Shown here in pieces: positions 8,284 to 17,900 of a stretch of DNA of 64,000 bases (positions are counted from its first letter, which is position 1; each line of letters starts with the position of its first letter). This stretch comes from Sphingomonas faeni (GTDB lineage: Bacteria > Pseudomonadota > Alphaproteobacteria > Sphingomonadales > Sphingomonadaceae), in NCBI RefSeq assembly GCF_023195535.1, contig NZ_JALPNF010000008.1:107809-171808 (forward strand), given 5' to 3'. The position numbers were made by a program, and so were the translations under genes. The notes beneath the pieces were generated by a model. It worked only from the letters and a program-made list of their open reading frames with translations, had not been told where the DNA came from and ran no database searches.

Positions 8284-10146
8284 ATGTCGCGCCACGCCCT
8301 CCTGCTCGCGCTCGCGATCACCGCCGCGGTGCCTGCCGCCACGTTTGCGCAGACCACGCAGACCGCGTCCCAATCCCCCTTCACCTTCGAGGAGGTGATG
8401 GTGCCGATGCGCGACGGGGCGAAATTGCAGACGGTCATCATGCGGTCGCGCGGGATGACCGGGCCGCTGCCGATCCTGCTCCAGCGGACCCCCTACGGCG
8501 TGCCGGACGCGCCGTTTCCCAACGCCAGCCGGTTCGGTCCGCTGATGAAGGACGGCTACATCTTCGTGTTCCAGTCAATGCGCGGGCGGTTCAAGTCGGA
8601 CGGCGTCTTCACGCTCTCGACCGCAGTGCATGTCAAGGGCAACGGGGCCGGCGATCCGAAAGCGGTCGACGAGGCCACGGACGCCTACGACACCGTCGGA
8701 TGGCTGGTGAAGAACGTCCCCGCGAACACCGGCAAGGTCGGCATGTGGGGCGTGTCCTATCCCGGTTTCGCCGCGGCCGTCGCGCTGGCGAACCCGCATC
8801 CCGCGCTGAAGGCGGTCTCCCCGCAGGCGGCATGGATCGATTACTGGCAGTCTGACGACCTCCACCGCAACGGCGCGCTGCGGCTGAGCTATGCGACCGA
8901 CTGGGTGTCGTCGCTGCAACTCGACAAGACGAAGAATTCCGATTTTGCCTATCCGAGCGATACGTACGACTATTTCCTGAAGGCGGGGTCGGCGGAGGCG
9001 ATCGACCGAAACGTCTTCAAGGGCCGCGTGCCGATGTTCACGTCGCTGCTCGATCACCCGAACCACGATGGCTTCTACACCGCGCAGCGTTGGACGGACT
9101 CGCTCGGCAAGACGACCGTCCCGACGCTGAACGTCGCCGGGTTCTGGGATCAGGAGGATCCGTGGGGTTCGTGGCAGATCTACGCGAAGCAGAAGCGCAA
9201 CGATCCGGACAATCTCGCGCAGATGGTGGCGGGGCCGTGGCGGCATGGCGGGTGGCAGGGCACGGCGGATCACCTCGGGCCGATCCCGCTCGGCACGGCG
9301 AGCGGTACGCAATTCCAGGAACAGATCCAGGCGCCGTTCTTCGCCTATTGGCTGCACGGCAAGGGCGCGCGGCCGGACTTCGCGGCGAAGATGTTCCAGT
9401 CGGGCTCGAACGTCTGGAAGACCTATGCGGCCTGGCCTCCGACGGGCGCGAAGGCGACGAACCTGTACCTGCACACGGACGGCAGCCTGTCGTTCACTGC
9501 GCCGGCCGCGGGCGAGGGATGCCGTGATTACGTGTCCGATCCGGCGAACCCGGTGCCGTTCCGCCGGCGGCCGATGTCGGCGACCTATGCCAGCCCGGAC
9601 TGGTCGTGGTGGGAGGCGGACGACCAGCGCTTCGTCGACCACCGGCCCGATGTGCTCGGGTATGTGTCGGAGCCGCTGACCGCGGACCTCACCGTGACGG
9701 GGGCGTTGTCGGCGACTTTGCAGGCGTCGACTAGCGGCACGGACAGCGATTTCGTGGTGAAGCTGATCGACGTGCTGCCCGACGATACCGAGGCGTTCGA
9801 CGGCCGCACGGCGCAACCGGGCGATTATGCGAAGACGCTCAACGGCTATCAGCTGCCGATCGCGATGGAGGTGCGGCGCGGGCGGTTCCTGGCGAGTGAT
9901 ACGGCGCCGCAACCCCTGGTGCCGGGCAGGGTCGTCGCGTGGGACGTGCCGCTGCGCGACCACGACCATGTGTTCAAGGCGGGGCACCGGATCATGGTGC
10001 AAATCCAGTCGACATGGTTCCCGATGATCGACCGCAACCCGCAATCGTTCGTGGATAATATCGGGCGGGCGAAACCGGGGGATTACGTGAAGGCGACGCA
10101 GAAGGTTTGCGCGGGCTCGCGCATCACGTTGCCGGTAATGCGGTAG
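8284..10146 (+). CDS. Secreted CocE/NonD-family hydrolase (X-Pro dipeptidyl-peptidase-like)
   Basis: A 620-residue alpha/beta hydrolase with a signal peptide (LLLALAITAAVPAATFAQ). The catalytic serine is in MWGVSYPG (Ser158), the aspartate is probably in GFWDQEDPWG (Asp289 or Asp292) and the histidine in GPWRHGGW (His321). Tyr71 in RTPYG fits the CocE oxyanion tyrosine. A C-terminal jelly-roll domain (from about YVSEPLTADLTVTG) completes the CocE layout. Relatives hydrolyse cocaine, glutaryl-7-ACA or dipeptides; here a periplasmic or secreted esterase or peptidase is likely. GAAGGGAAATCC precedes the ATG. Confidence 0.92.
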   Translation: MSRHALLLALAITAAVPAATFAQTTQTASQSPFTFEEVMVPMRDGAKLQTVIMRSRGMTGPLPILLQRTPYGVPDAPFPNASRFGPLMKDGYIFVFQSMRGRFKSDGVFTLSTAVHVKGNGAGDPKAVDEATDAYDTVGWLVKNVPANTGKVGMWGVSYPGFAAAVALANPHPALKAVSPQAAWIDYWQSDDLHRNGALRLSYATDWVSSLQLDKTKNSDFAYPSDTYDYFLKAGSAEAIDRNVFKGRVPMFTSLLDHPNHDGFYTAQRWTDSLGKTTVPTLNVAGFWDQEDPWGSWQIYAKQKRNDPDNLAQMVAGPWRHGGWQGTADHLGPIPLGTASGTQFQEQIQAPFFAYWLHGKGARPDFAAKMFQSGSNVWKTYAAWPPTGAKATNLYLHTDGSLSFTAPAAGEGCRDYVSDPANPVPFRRRPMSATYASPDWSWWEADDQRFVDHRPDVLGYVSEPLTADLTVTGALSATLQASTSGTDSDFVVKLIDVLPDDTEAFDGRTAQPGDYAKTLNGYQLPIAMEVRRGRFLASDTAPQPLVPGRVVAWDVPLRDHDHVFKAGHRIMVQIQSTWFPMIDRNPQSFVDNIGRAKPGDYVKATQKVCAGSRITLPVMR

Positions 10147-10170
10147 GTTTGACGGCCGAGCGGCATGTAC

Positions 10171-10279
10171 GCACCACCCCGGCGAAGGCCGGGGTCCATT
10201 GGGAAACGTTGCTGACGAGAGACAGCGCGTCGTTACTGCAACCTCACCAATTGGGCCCCGGCCTCCGCCGGGGTGGTGC
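10171..10279. repeat. Family A palindromic element
   Basis: Outer arms GCACCACCCCGGCG and its complement, with the inner CCAATTGGGCCCCGG on the right. Its spacer resembles that of the copy at 37687 (ACGTTGCTGACGAG against ACGTCGCTGATGAG). It separates the convergent CocE-type and ABC permease genes. Confidence 0.9.
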
Positions 10280-10291
10280 GTCTGTCTTCCT

Positions 10292-11053
10292 TCAGTTTTT
10301 CATCCGCCAGCCGGTCTTGAAGATCCACGCGATCACCAACAGGCATACCGCGAGGAAGCCGGCCGTTACCGCGAGGCTCACCCCGACCGCGACGTCACCC
10401 TGCCCGAAGAAGCTCCAGCGGAAGCCGCTCACCAGGTACACGACCGGGTTGAACAGGCTGAACGTCCGCCACGGCTGCGGCAGCATGTCGATCGAGTAGA
10501 ACGCGCCGCCGAGGAAGGTCAGTGGCGTGATCAGCAGTGCGGGGACGAAGTTCAGTTGCTCGAACCCGTTGGCCCAGACGCCGATGATGAACCCGAACAG
10601 GCTGAACGCCACCGCGGTCAGGATCAGGAACGCGAGCATCGCAAACGGGTGCTCGATGCGCAGCGGCACGAAGAACGACGCCGTCACGAGGATGATCAGC
10701 CCGAGGATCACCGACTTGGTGGTCGCCGCGCCGACATAGCCGATCACCATTTCCATCGCCGAGACGGGTGCCGACAACAGCTCGTAGATCGTGCCGGTGA
10801 ACTTCGGGAAGTAGATGCCGATCGACGCGTTCGAGATGCTCTGCGTGAGCAACGACAGCATGATCAGGCCGGGAACGATGAAGCTGCCGTAATCGACACC
10901 ACCGACATTCTGCATGCGACTGCCGATCGCACCGCCGAAGACGATGAAATACAGCGAGGTCGTGAGGACCGGCGTGACGAGGCTCTGCCACAAGGTGCGC
11001 AGCGCACGCGCCATTTCGAAGCGGTAGATCGCCCAGATGCCATGGGTGTTCAT
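10292..11053 (-). CDS. ABC-2 type transporter permease
   Basis: Membrane protein of 253 residues with six predicted membrane segments and the ABC-2 signature around [19 protein letters not shown] and [17 protein letters not shown]. It matches the NodJ/YadH type of exporter permease. The open frame runs 264 bases further upstream, but the ATG at 11053 begins at the conserved [18 protein letters not shown] and the upstream part is a family D repeat. It pairs with the ATPase gene at 11181-12116. Confidence 0.93.
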   Translation of the reverse strand: MNTHGIWAIYRFEMARALRTLWQSLVTPVLTTSLYFIVFGGAIGSRMQNVGGVDYGSFIVPGLIMLSLLTQSISNASIGIYFPKFTGTIYELLSAPVSAMEMVIGYVGAATTKSVILGLIILVTASFFVPLRIEHPFAMLAFLILTAVAFSLFGFIIGVWANGFEQLNFVPALLITPLTFLGGAFYSIDMLPQPWRTFSLFNPVVYLVSGFRWSFFGQGDVAVGVSLAVTAGFLAVCLLVIAWIFKTGWRMKN

Positions 11054-11066
11054 GCGCGCTTGCCTT

Positions 11067-11164
11067 CCGTCATGCCGGGCTCGTTCCGGCATCCACCGGT
11101 GGGCTTGACCCATGCACCGTTGACTCGCGGCACGGTGGACCCCGGAACGAGTCCGGGGTGACGG
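11067..11164. repeat. Family D palindromic element inside the ABC operon
   Basis: Left arm CCGTCATGCCGGGCTCGTTC with CGGCATCCACCG; right arm CGGTGGACCCCGGAACGAG ending GGGGTGACGG. It fills the 127-base gap between the ATPase stop and the permease start, so the transcript of the two genes should carry a large hairpin. Confidence 0.9.
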
Positions 11165-11180
11165 AGGAGTTTTGGGACGG

Positions 11181-12116
11181 TCATGCGCGCTCTCCGACGA
11201 GATCGACGAAGATGTCTTCGAGGCTCGATTTGCTGGTTTCGAGGTCCTTGAAGCCGATGCCGAGTTCGGCGAGCTTGCGGAGCAACGACGGGATGCCGGT
11301 ATGGTCGGCCTGCGCATCGAATACGTAGCGGAGGCGCTTGCCGTCGTCCTGTAGCGACAAATCCCAGTCGGCCAGTTCTGCGGGGATCGTCGTCATCGGA
11401 TCCTGCAGCGCGATGTCCAACTCGCGCTTGCCAAGCTTCTTCATCAGCGACGCCTTGTCGTCGACGAGCAGCAACTTGCCCTTGTTTATCACACCGACGC
11501 GGTCGGCCATTTCCTCGGCTTCCTCGATGTAATGCGTCGTCAGGATGATCGTCGTGCCGCCCTCGCGCAGGCGGTGGACGAGCTTCCACATGTCGCGACG
11601 CAGTGCCACGTCGACGCCCGCGGTGGGCTCGTCGAGGAACAGGATTTCGGGCTCATGGCTGAGCGCTTTCGCGATCAGCACGCGGCGCTTCATGCCGCCC
11701 GACAGTTCGCGAATCTTCGCGTCGCGCTTGTCCCAGAGCGAGAGGTCGCGGAGCACCTGTTCGATGTAATCGCTATGCCCCGAGCGGCCGAACAGGCGGC
11801 GGCTGAAGGTGACGGTGGCGAGCACCGTCTCGAACATGTCGACGTTGAGTTCCTGCGGCACGAGGCCGATGCGGCTGCGCGCCTGCTTATAATCCTTGAT
11901 CGCGTCGTAGCCGGCGACCTTGATCGTGCCGGCGGAGGGCGTGACGATACCGCAGATGATGCTGATCAGCGTCGTCTTGCCCGCGCCGTTGGGGCCGAGG
12001 AGCGCGAAGATCTCGCCCTTCTTGATGTCGAGGTCGACGGGGTGGAGGGCGGTGGTGCCACTCTTGTAGGTCTTGGTGACGCCCGCGATGGACAGGATCG
12101 GTTCGGTCATTGGCAC
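11181..12116 (-). CDS. ABC transporter ATP-binding protein
   Basis: ATPase of 311 residues: Walker [10 protein letters not shown] (41-49), Q-loop VPQEL, signature LSGG (138-141), Walker B LFLDEP followed by TAGVD, and switch histidine in ILTTHYIEE. The C-terminal ~90 residues form the extension common in DrrA/YadG-type exporters. With the downstream ABC-2 permease it should form an exporter of unknown substrate. Start could be ATG 12116 or the in-frame ATG at 12110. Confidence 0.93.
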   Translation of the reverse strand: MPMTEPILSIAGVTKTYKSGTTALHPVDLDIKKGEIFALLGPNGAGKTTLISIICGIVTPSAGTIKVAGYDAIKDYKQARSRIGLVPQELNVDMFETVLATVTFSRRLFGRSGHSDYIEQVLRDLSLWDKRDAKIRELSGGMKRRVLIAKALSHEPEILFLDEPTAGVDVALRRDMWKLVHRLREGGTTIILTTHYIEEAEEMADRVGVINKGKLLLVDDKASLMKKLGKRELDIALQDPMTTIPAELADWDLSLQDDGKRLRYVFDAQADHTGIPSLLRKLAELGIGFKDLETSKSSLEDIFVDLVGERA

Positions 12117-12183
12117 CCCTTTTTCGTGTGGGGAAGATGGGGGTGGTGCGCTCCTATTGATAGGGGGGCGGGCTACCCAAATC

Positions 12184-12267
12184 CCGTCATCCTGGGCTCG
12201 ACCCAGGATCCAGAGCCATGCGCGTTACGATTGCGGCTCTGGGTCCTGACTTTCGTCAGGATGACGG
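12184..12267. repeat. Family F palindromic element
   Basis: Left arm CCGTCATCCTGGGCTCGACC, right arm GGGTCCTGACTTTCGTCAGG then ATGACGG. The two arms have diverged in the hairpin loop, unlike the perfect copy at 3498. It lies between dsbA-like and ABC genes, upstream of the ABC ATPase. Confidence 0.85.
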
Positions 12268-12279
12268 AAGTGGGTGGGG

Positions 12280-12990
12280 TCAGCCGGCCCGCGCCGCCGC
12301 GACCGCTTTTTGCAGATCTTCCAGCGGCAGAGCCCCCGACAATACCCGGTCACCTACCACCCAACTCGGGGTGCCGGTCATGCCGAGCTTGGCGGCCGTC
12401 TCCATGTTCTTGGCGATTTCCGCGTCGGCGGTTTTGGTGAAGCTAGCCTGCGTCGTGTCGACCCCGGCCTTGCTCGCAGCGGCGGCAATCGTCGCGTCGT
12501 TGACCGGGCCGCCGGCGTAGAGCGCGTCGTGGAACGCGCCGAACTTGCCCTGTTGCGCGGCGGCGAGGCTCGCGCGGGCGGCGATGCGGCTTTCCGCGCT
12601 GAGGATCGGGAGTTCGCGGAAGACGACGCGGACTTTCGGGTCGGCGGCGATCAGCTTGGCGATCATCGGCAGGCTCGCGCGACAATAGCCGCAGTTGTAA
12701 TCGAAATACTCGACGAGCGTGACGTCGCCCTTGGGGTTGCCGGCCCAGGCGCTGCCGAACGGCGTGACGATCGCGTCGCGGTTCGCGGTGACGGTCTTGC
12801 CCGACTCGCGGTCGCGCAGTTTGTCCATCGCCTCGGGGAGGATCTCGGGGTGTGCGAGAACGTAATCGTGGACGATCGATTCGACCTGCGCACGCTCGAC
12901 GCCGCCGCCCTGGCGGTCATAGCCCCACACCGCAAGGCCCCCGAGGGTGGCGCCGATCAAAGCGACGGCCGGGAATGTAAATTTGCTCAT
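12280..12990 (-). CDS. DsbA-family thiol oxidoreductase
   Basis: Protein of 236 residues with an N-terminal membrane anchor or signal sequence, a short helical stretch containing ERAQVESIVHDYVLAHPEIL as in ScsC/Com1-like DsbA proteins, and a thioredoxin fold with active site CGYC (Cys100, Cys103) in YFDYNCGYCRASLPM. The cis-proline loop is TGTPSWVV. It should act in the periplasm in disulfide formation or isomerisation. It overlaps the upstream M48 protease gene by four bases (ATGA), which suggests a joint role in envelope protein quality control. Confidence 0.92.
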   Translation of the reverse strand: MSKFTFPAVALIGATLGGLAVWGYDRQGGGVERAQVESIVHDYVLAHPEILPEAMDKLRDRESGKTVTANRDAIVTPFGSAWAGNPKGDVTLVEYFDYNCGYCRASLPMIAKLIAADPKVRVVFRELPILSAESRIAARASLAAAQQGKFGAFHDALYAGGPVNDATIAAAASKAGVDTTQASFTKTADAEIAKNMETAAKLGMTGTPSWVVGDRVLSGALPLEDLQKAVAAARAG

Positions 12991-14342
12991 TTGCGGCGCT
13001 TATACTGCTTGGGATTGTCGTCCATCTCGTTCTGCGCGACCATCGCGATATCCTGCGCGCGGATCCAGTCGGTGGTGTTCGCCGGGATGTTCGCCAGCGC
13101 ATATTGCGCGCTCGCCGACGCGGTCCGCATGTCGCCGCCCATGCTGGCGCGTTCGGCGGTGGCCAGAGCCGCCCGCGCGGTGTCTCCGGTCAGTTCGTAG
13201 ACGGTGCCGAGCTGCATCCAGGCAAACGGGTTCTGGTCGTCGCGGCCGACCGCTGTGCGCAGGACCTTCGTCGCCTCGGGATAGTTCGCCTTGTTCTCGG
13301 TCGCGATCAGCGCATGGCCGAAGGTGGTGGCGATCAGCGGGTTGTTGCGCGAACCCTCCGTGGCTTCGCGCAAGGGGACGAGCGACTCGACCGGCTTGCC
13401 CGCCTCAAGCAGGATCTGCCCCTTGATCTCGAGGAAATAGGGATCGGTCGGTTCGGCCTTCACCAGCGCGTTGGCCTCGGCATCGGCTTTTTCGGGGTAG
13501 CCGGCTTTGTGGTACGCGTAGGCACGGGCGTAGTGGGCGTAGATCGACTGGTCGCTCGGCGGGTAGGCTTGCAGCGCCTGGTCGGCGGGCATGACGTAGC
13601 CGGCGAGCTTGGCCTTCACGCGGCGGAAGCGTTCCTCCAGCGCTGCGTCAGGCTTGTTGGCCCAGGCGGGCGAGGCTTGCAGGTCGGCGGTGAGCGTCGC
13701 GACGCGCTCGCCAGACAGCGGATGCGACTGCATGAACGGGTCGATGTTGGCGGTGCCGTAGCGATATTCCTGCTGCTGCAATTTCTTGAAGAAGCTCAGC
13801 ATGCCGCGGCCGGAGACGTTGGCTTCGCGGAGGAATTTCGCGCCGGTCGCGTCGGCGGTGGATTCCTGGACGCGGCTGAACGAGAGGTAGCTGCCCATCG
13901 CGGCCTGCTGGCCCGCGGCCATGATGCCGGCGCCTGCTTCGCCGCTGCCGGCGGCCATCGCGGCGAGGCCGAGGACCATCGACAGCAGGTACATGCCCAT
14001 CGCCGGCTTGGTGCCGCGATCGGCGAGTACGACATGCCCGTCGGCGATGTGGCCGAGCTCGTGGGCGATGACGCCCTGGACTTCGTTGGCGTTGTCGGCG
14101 GCCTGGATCAGGCCTGAGTGGACGTAGACGGTCTGCCCGCCGGCGACGAACGCGTTGATCGACTCGTCGTTGATGAGGACGACCTTCACGTCGCGGGTGG
14201 AGAGCCCGGCCGCCCTGACGAGCGGCTTCGACATTTCCGCGAACATTGTTTCGGTCTCGGCGTCGCGGAGGATCGACTGGGCCTGGAGGGGCGTCGTCCA
14301 GAGGAGGAGGGCGGTGGCTGCGGCGGCTACTAGGCGCTTCAT
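12987..14342 (-). CDS. Periplasmic M48 metalloprotease with TPR domain (BepA/YfgC-like)
   Basis: The 451-residue protein has a signal peptide (LVAAAATALLLWTTPLQAQ), the zinc motif HELGH (about 94-98) and a downstream glutamate in RVQESTADATG, then a TPR-rich C-terminal half from about QALQAYPPSDQSIYAHYARA. This is the layout of BepA/LoiP-related proteases that assist or degrade outer-membrane proteins. The ATG at 14342 was chosen because the signal peptide starts there (MKRLVAAAA); a start 36 bases upstream is possible. It is the first gene of a pair with the DsbA-like protein. Confidence 0.92.
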   Translation of the reverse strand: MKRLVAAAATALLLWTTPLQAQSILRDAETETMFAEMSKPLVRAAGLSTRDVKVVLINDESINAFVAGGQTVYVHSGLIQAADNANEVQGVIAHELGHIADGHVVLADRGTKPAMGMYLLSMVLGLAAMAAGSGEAGAGIMAAGQQAAMGSYLSFSRVQESTADATGAKFLREANVSGRGMLSFFKKLQQQEYRYGTANIDPFMQSHPLSGERVATLTADLQASPAWANKPDAALEERFRRVKAKLAGYVMPADQALQAYPPSDQSIYAHYARAYAYHKAGYPEKADAEANALVKAEPTDPYFLEIKGQILLEAGKPVESLVPLREATEGSRNNPLIATTFGHALIATENKANYPEATKVLRTAVGRDDQNPFAWMQLGTVYELTGDTARAALATAERASMGGDMRTASASAQYALANIPANTTDWIRAQDIAMVAQNEMDDNPKQYKRRK

Positions 14343-14444
14343 AATGCGGGGTATCGTCGATTGGGGGCGGGGGGGCAATGGTCGTGCGGTGAGGGGTGCG
14401 GTGGAGTGTGGGTAGTCAGGAGCTGGCGTCGCTTCCCCCGATCA

Positions 14445-14531
14445 CCGTCATCCCAACGAAAGCTGGGATCTCCCCGTTTGGCGGGCGTCGCGTGCCACAG
14501 GGGGATACCCCAGCTTTCGCTGGGGTGACGG
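14445..14531. repeat. Family C palindromic element
   Basis: Left arm CCGTCATCCCAACGAAAGCT then GGGATCTC; right arm ATACCCCAGCTTTCGCTGGG then GTGACGG. The two arms are of slightly different subtype (CATCCC and CACCCC). It lies in the 585-base gap between the M48 gene and rne, which otherwise holds only repeats and the rne terminator. Confidence 0.9.
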
Positions 14532-14618
14532 GTTCGGTTTGGGGCGGCGGGTCTTGATTTGGAGTGGCGTGGGGACGCGTTCGAGACGGTGCTGCCAAGA
14601 CGGTGTCGTCTAATAGCT

Positions 14619-14724
14619 ACCACCCCGGCGGAGGCCGGGGTCCAATTGGGGGACCGGGCTAACGGGGGGCAGCGTGCCGTTATTGCCACCTCTCCAATTG
14701 GGCCCCGGCCTTCGCCGGGGTGGT
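14619..14724. repeat. Family A palindromic element
   Basis: Arms ACCACCCCGGCGGAGGCCGG and CCGGCCTTCGCCGGGGTGGT, with inner CCAATTGGG on both sides of the spacer. Confidence 0.9.
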
Positions 14725-14793
14725 GGTGTGGGTGGAGGGGGCAGGCGTTCCTCGTTAAGAGCACTAGAACCCAAACCTAGCATCGCCCGTGTC

Positions 14794-14822
14794 TTGTGTC
14801 CCCGCCTTCGCGGGTGAACAAG
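14794..14822. repeat. Half of a family B element
   Basis: TTGTGTCCCCGCCTTCGCGG followed by GTGAACAA resembles one arm of family B without its partner. The neighbouring sequence on both sides is not repetitive. Confidence 0.6.
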
Positions 14823-14872
14823 CTTTGTCGCACGGCGCGTCACCGATAGTTTCAGCTTTACCTTAACAAACG

Positions 14873-14910
14873 AAAACGGGCGCGGCCTTTCGGTCGCGCC
14901 CGTTTCTTTG
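14873..14910 (-). terminator. Rho-independent terminator of rne
   Basis: On the minus strand, 18 bases after the rne stop, AAACGGGCGCG pairs with CGCGCCCGTTT around a GAAA-containing loop, followed by TTCGTTTG. It is the expected 3' end of the rne transcript. Confidence 0.85.
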
Positions 14911-14927
14911 GAGGCTAGCGTCCGGCG

Positions 14928-17900
14928 TTAGCCGAAGGTGCGCTGCCACCAGCCGCGGCGGGGGGCGCCGTCGGGGTCGTCGTTGGTGTCCGAAGTCGCG
15001 ACGTCCTGGGGCTGGACCTCGGCCTTGGGAGGGGTGGTCGTGATCGGCTCGGCGAGCGGTTCGCTGGTCGGGGCGGCGTCGCCGGCTTCGACCACGGCTG
15101 CCTTGCGCGGGCGACCGCGGGGCTTGGCGGCCTTGGCAGGGGCTTCCTCGACGACCGCCTCTTCAACCGCTGGGGCTTCGACTACCGCGTCCGACGCCTT
15201 GCGACGTGCACGCTTGGGCTTGGGCGCCGACGCTTTGATGGTTTCGGCGGGCGTTGCGCTCACCTCGTCCATCGTCGCTTCTGCAACCGCTTCGCGACGG
15301 CGACGGCCTGCCTTTGGCGCAGCAGGTTCGGCAGCGACGGGTTCCGGAACGATCGGCTCCAGAACCACTGGCTCCGGTGCAACCGTCTCGGCTTCCGCCT
15401 CGACCGCGCGTGGCTTGCGACCACGGCGAGCCTTGGGGGCTGCATCGGCGACCGCCTCGGCGATGTTCGCCGCTGCGGCTGCCGCACGGGCACGCGGACG
15501 ACGGCGCATCTTCGGGCCCTCGGCCACTTCCGCGACCGGGGCTTCCTCGACGGCCTGCTCGAACGCGGGCTCGTAAGGCGGCTCGGCATAGGTCGACTCG
15601 ACCGGCTCGTACGCTTCCGGCTCGGGTGCCTCAGCAATCAGCTGGGCATCGTCGATGCTGCTGACGGCTACCGACTGGCCATTCTCGGACCCGCCCTGCT
15701 CGTTGCGACGACCGCCACGACGTCCCCGACGACCGCGACGACGACGGCCTTCGCCCTCGACGCCGTTGGCCTGCTCGGCAGGTGCGCTGCCCTCGAGCGC
15801 TTCGCCACCGCCGACTTCGACGATGTCGCCCTCGACCTCGTCGATTTCCTCGACGTTGGTGTCGGCGTCCTCGAACGTGCCATCCTCGTTGACGCCCTCT
15901 GCTGCACCTTCCTCACCGGGACGTGCACGACCACGACGACCGCGGCGACGGCGGCGCTTCTTGCCGCCTTCACCGTCCGCATCGCGACCGTTTTCACGCG
16001 GTGCGCGCTGCTCGCCATTACCCTCGCGGAGCTCACGACCGCCCTCGCGACGACGCGGCTGCTCGGCTTCGGCCTCCTCGACTTCTTCTTCCTCGATCTC
16101 GTCCTCGATCTCCTCGGGAAGATCGTCATCGTCTTCCTCGATGATCTGGACGAACTTGGGCGCATGCGCGGGCGGCGGGCCGCTGGCCTCGACCGTCATG
16201 TGCGCGCCTTCCTCGTCCTGGCCGGGAATGATCTCGACGATCACGCCGTAGCGATCCTCGATCTCCGAGATGTCGGCGCGCTTGCGGTTGAGGATGTAGA
16301 CCGCGGCTTCCTGGCTCGCGCGCAGCGTCAGCAGCGAGCCGCGACCGCGGGCGGCCTCGTCCTCGATTAGGCGCAGCGCTGAGATGCCCGACGACGACGC
16401 GGTGCGGACCAGGCCGGTTCCCTCGCAATGCGGGCAGGGGCGGGTGGACGCCTCGAGCACGCCGGTACGCAGGCGCTGGCGGCTCATTTCCATGAGGCCG
16501 AACGACGAGATGCGGCCGATCTGGATGCGCGCGCGATCGTTCTTGAGCGCCTCCTTCATCGCCTTCTCGACCTTACGGACGTTGGAATTGTTATCCATGT
16601 CGATGAAGTCGATGACGACGAGCCCGGCCATGTCGCGCAGGCGGAGCTGGCGACCGATTTCCTGTGCGGCTTCGAGGTTGGTCGCGGTCGCGGTCTGCTC
16701 GATCGAATGCTCGCGCGTCGACCGGCCCGAGTTGATGTCGATCGAGACGAGCGCCTCGGTCGGGTTGATGACGAGGTAGCCGCCCGACTTCAGCTGGACG
16801 ACGGGATGGTACATCGCCGACAGCTGATCCTCGACGCCGGCGCGCTGGAACAGCGGCACGGGGTCGGCGTAATGCTTGATGCGACGGGCGTGCGTCGGCA
16901 TCAGCAGGCGCATGAACTCGCGCGCCTGGCGATAGCCGTCCTCGCCCTCGACAATGACCTCTTCGATTTCCTTGTTGTAGATGTCGCGGATCGCGCGCTT
17001 GATTAGGTCGCTGTCGCCGTAGACGAGCGCGGGGGCCGACGCCTTGAGCGTGGCCTCGCGGATGCCGTCCCAGAGGCGGGCGAGGTAATCGAAGTCGCGC
17101 TTGATCTCGACCTTCGAGCGCTGCAGCCCTGCGGTGCGGACGATGCAGCCCATCGACGGCGGCAACTGCATGTCGGCCATGATCGTCTTGAGGCGCTTGC
17201 GATCGCCCGCGTTGCTGATCTTGCGCGAAATGCCGCCGCCGTGGCTCGTGTTCGGCATCAGCACGCAGTAGCGACCGGCCAGCGACAGGTACGTGGTCAG
17301 CGCTGCGCCCTTGTTGCCGCGCTCCTCCTTGACGACTTGGACGAGCAGCACCTGGCGGCGATGGATCACGTCCTGGATCTTGTAGCGGCGGCGCAGGTTC
17401 ATGCGGCGCTCGCGCAGGTCCTCGACCGCGGCGTCGTCGCCGTTCGACTTGCGCTTGCGGCGCGGGGCTTCACCGGCTTCGTTGCCCTCGAGTTCGTCAG
17501 CGACGTCGGGATCTACCCCGCCATCGTCCTCGAAGCGCTCGATGTCGTCCTCGTCGTCACCCTCTTCGTCGTCCGAGTCGTAGTCGGCGCGCAGCGCAGC
17601 TTCCTCGGCGGCGTGCTCGGCTTCCTCGCGGAGCAGCGCGTCGCGATCTTCCTTGGGGATCTGGTAGTAATCGGGGTGGATCTCGCTGAAGGCGAGAAAG
17701 CCGTGGCGATTGCCGCCGTAATCGATGAACGCCGCCTGGAGCGACGGTTCGACCCGCGTGACCTTGGCGAGGTAGATATTGCCCTTGAGCTGCTTGCGTT
17801 CGGCACTCTCGAAATCGAATTCCTCGATCCGGTTACCCTTGACGACTGCGATCCGGGTTTCTTCCCGGTGGCGTGCGTCGATCAGCATGCGCGTTGTCAT
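14928..17900 (-). CDS. rne: Ribonuclease E
   Basis: RNase E of 990 residues: endoribonuclease for mRNA decay and rRNA processing and scaffold of the degradosome. It starts MTTRMLIDARHREETRIAVV with an S1 domain interrupted by a long acidic insertion (about 90-175, rich in Asp/Glu) typical of alphaproteobacteria. The RNase H-like and catalytic parts follow, with VVIDFIDMDNNSNVRKVEKA and KNDRARIQIG, and the zinc link CPHC near residue 488. The C-terminal ~400 residues are low-complexity: Arg-rich blocks (KKRRRRRGRRGRA, RRRRGRRGRRGG) for RNA binding alternate with acidic and Ala/Pro-rich segments. The start was placed at ATG 17900, preceded by GGAG. Confidence 0.97.
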   Translation of the reverse strand: MTTRMLIDARHREETRIAVVKGNRIEEFDFESAERKQLKGNIYLAKVTRVEPSLQAAFIDYGGNRHGFLAFSEIHPDYYQIPKEDRDALLREEAEHAAEEAALRADYDSDDEEGDDEDDIERFEDDGGVDPDVADELEGNEAGEAPRRKRKSNGDDAAVEDLRERRMNLRRRYKIQDVIHRRQVLLVQVVKEERGNKGAALTTYLSLAGRYCVLMPNTSHGGGISRKISNAGDRKRLKTIMADMQLPPSMGCIVRTAGLQRSKVEIKRDFDYLARLWDGIREATLKASAPALVYGDSDLIKRAIRDIYNKEIEEVIVEGEDGYRQAREFMRLLMPTHARRIKHYADPVPLFQRAGVEDQLSAMYHPVVQLKSGGYLVINPTEALVSIDINSGRSTREHSIEQTATATNLEAAQEIGRQLRLRDMAGLVVIDFIDMDNNSNVRKVEKAMKEALKNDRARIQIGRISSFGLMEMSRQRLRTGVLEASTRPCPHCEGTGLVRTASSSGISALRLIEDEAARGRGSLLTLRASQEAAVYILNRKRADISEIEDRYGVIVEIIPGQDEEGAHMTVEASGPPPAHAPKFVQIIEEDDDDLPEEIEDEIEEEEVEEAEAEQPRRREGGRELREGNGEQRAPRENGRDADGEGGKKRRRRRGRRGRARPGEEGAAEGVNEDGTFEDADTNVEEIDEVEGDIVEVGGGEALEGSAPAEQANGVEGEGRRRRGRRGRRGGRRNEQGGSENGQSVAVSSIDDAQLIAEAPEPEAYEPVESTYAEPPYEPAFEQAVEEAPVAEVAEGPKMRRRPRARAAAAAANIAEAVADAAPKARRGRKPRAVEAEAETVAPEPVVLEPIVPEPVAAEPAAPKAGRRRREAVAEATMDEVSATPAETIKASAPKPKRARRKASDAVVEAPAVEEAVVEEAPAKAAKPRGRPRKAAVVEAGDAAPTSEPLAEPITTTPPKAEVQPQDVATSDTNDDPDGAPRRGWWQRTFG

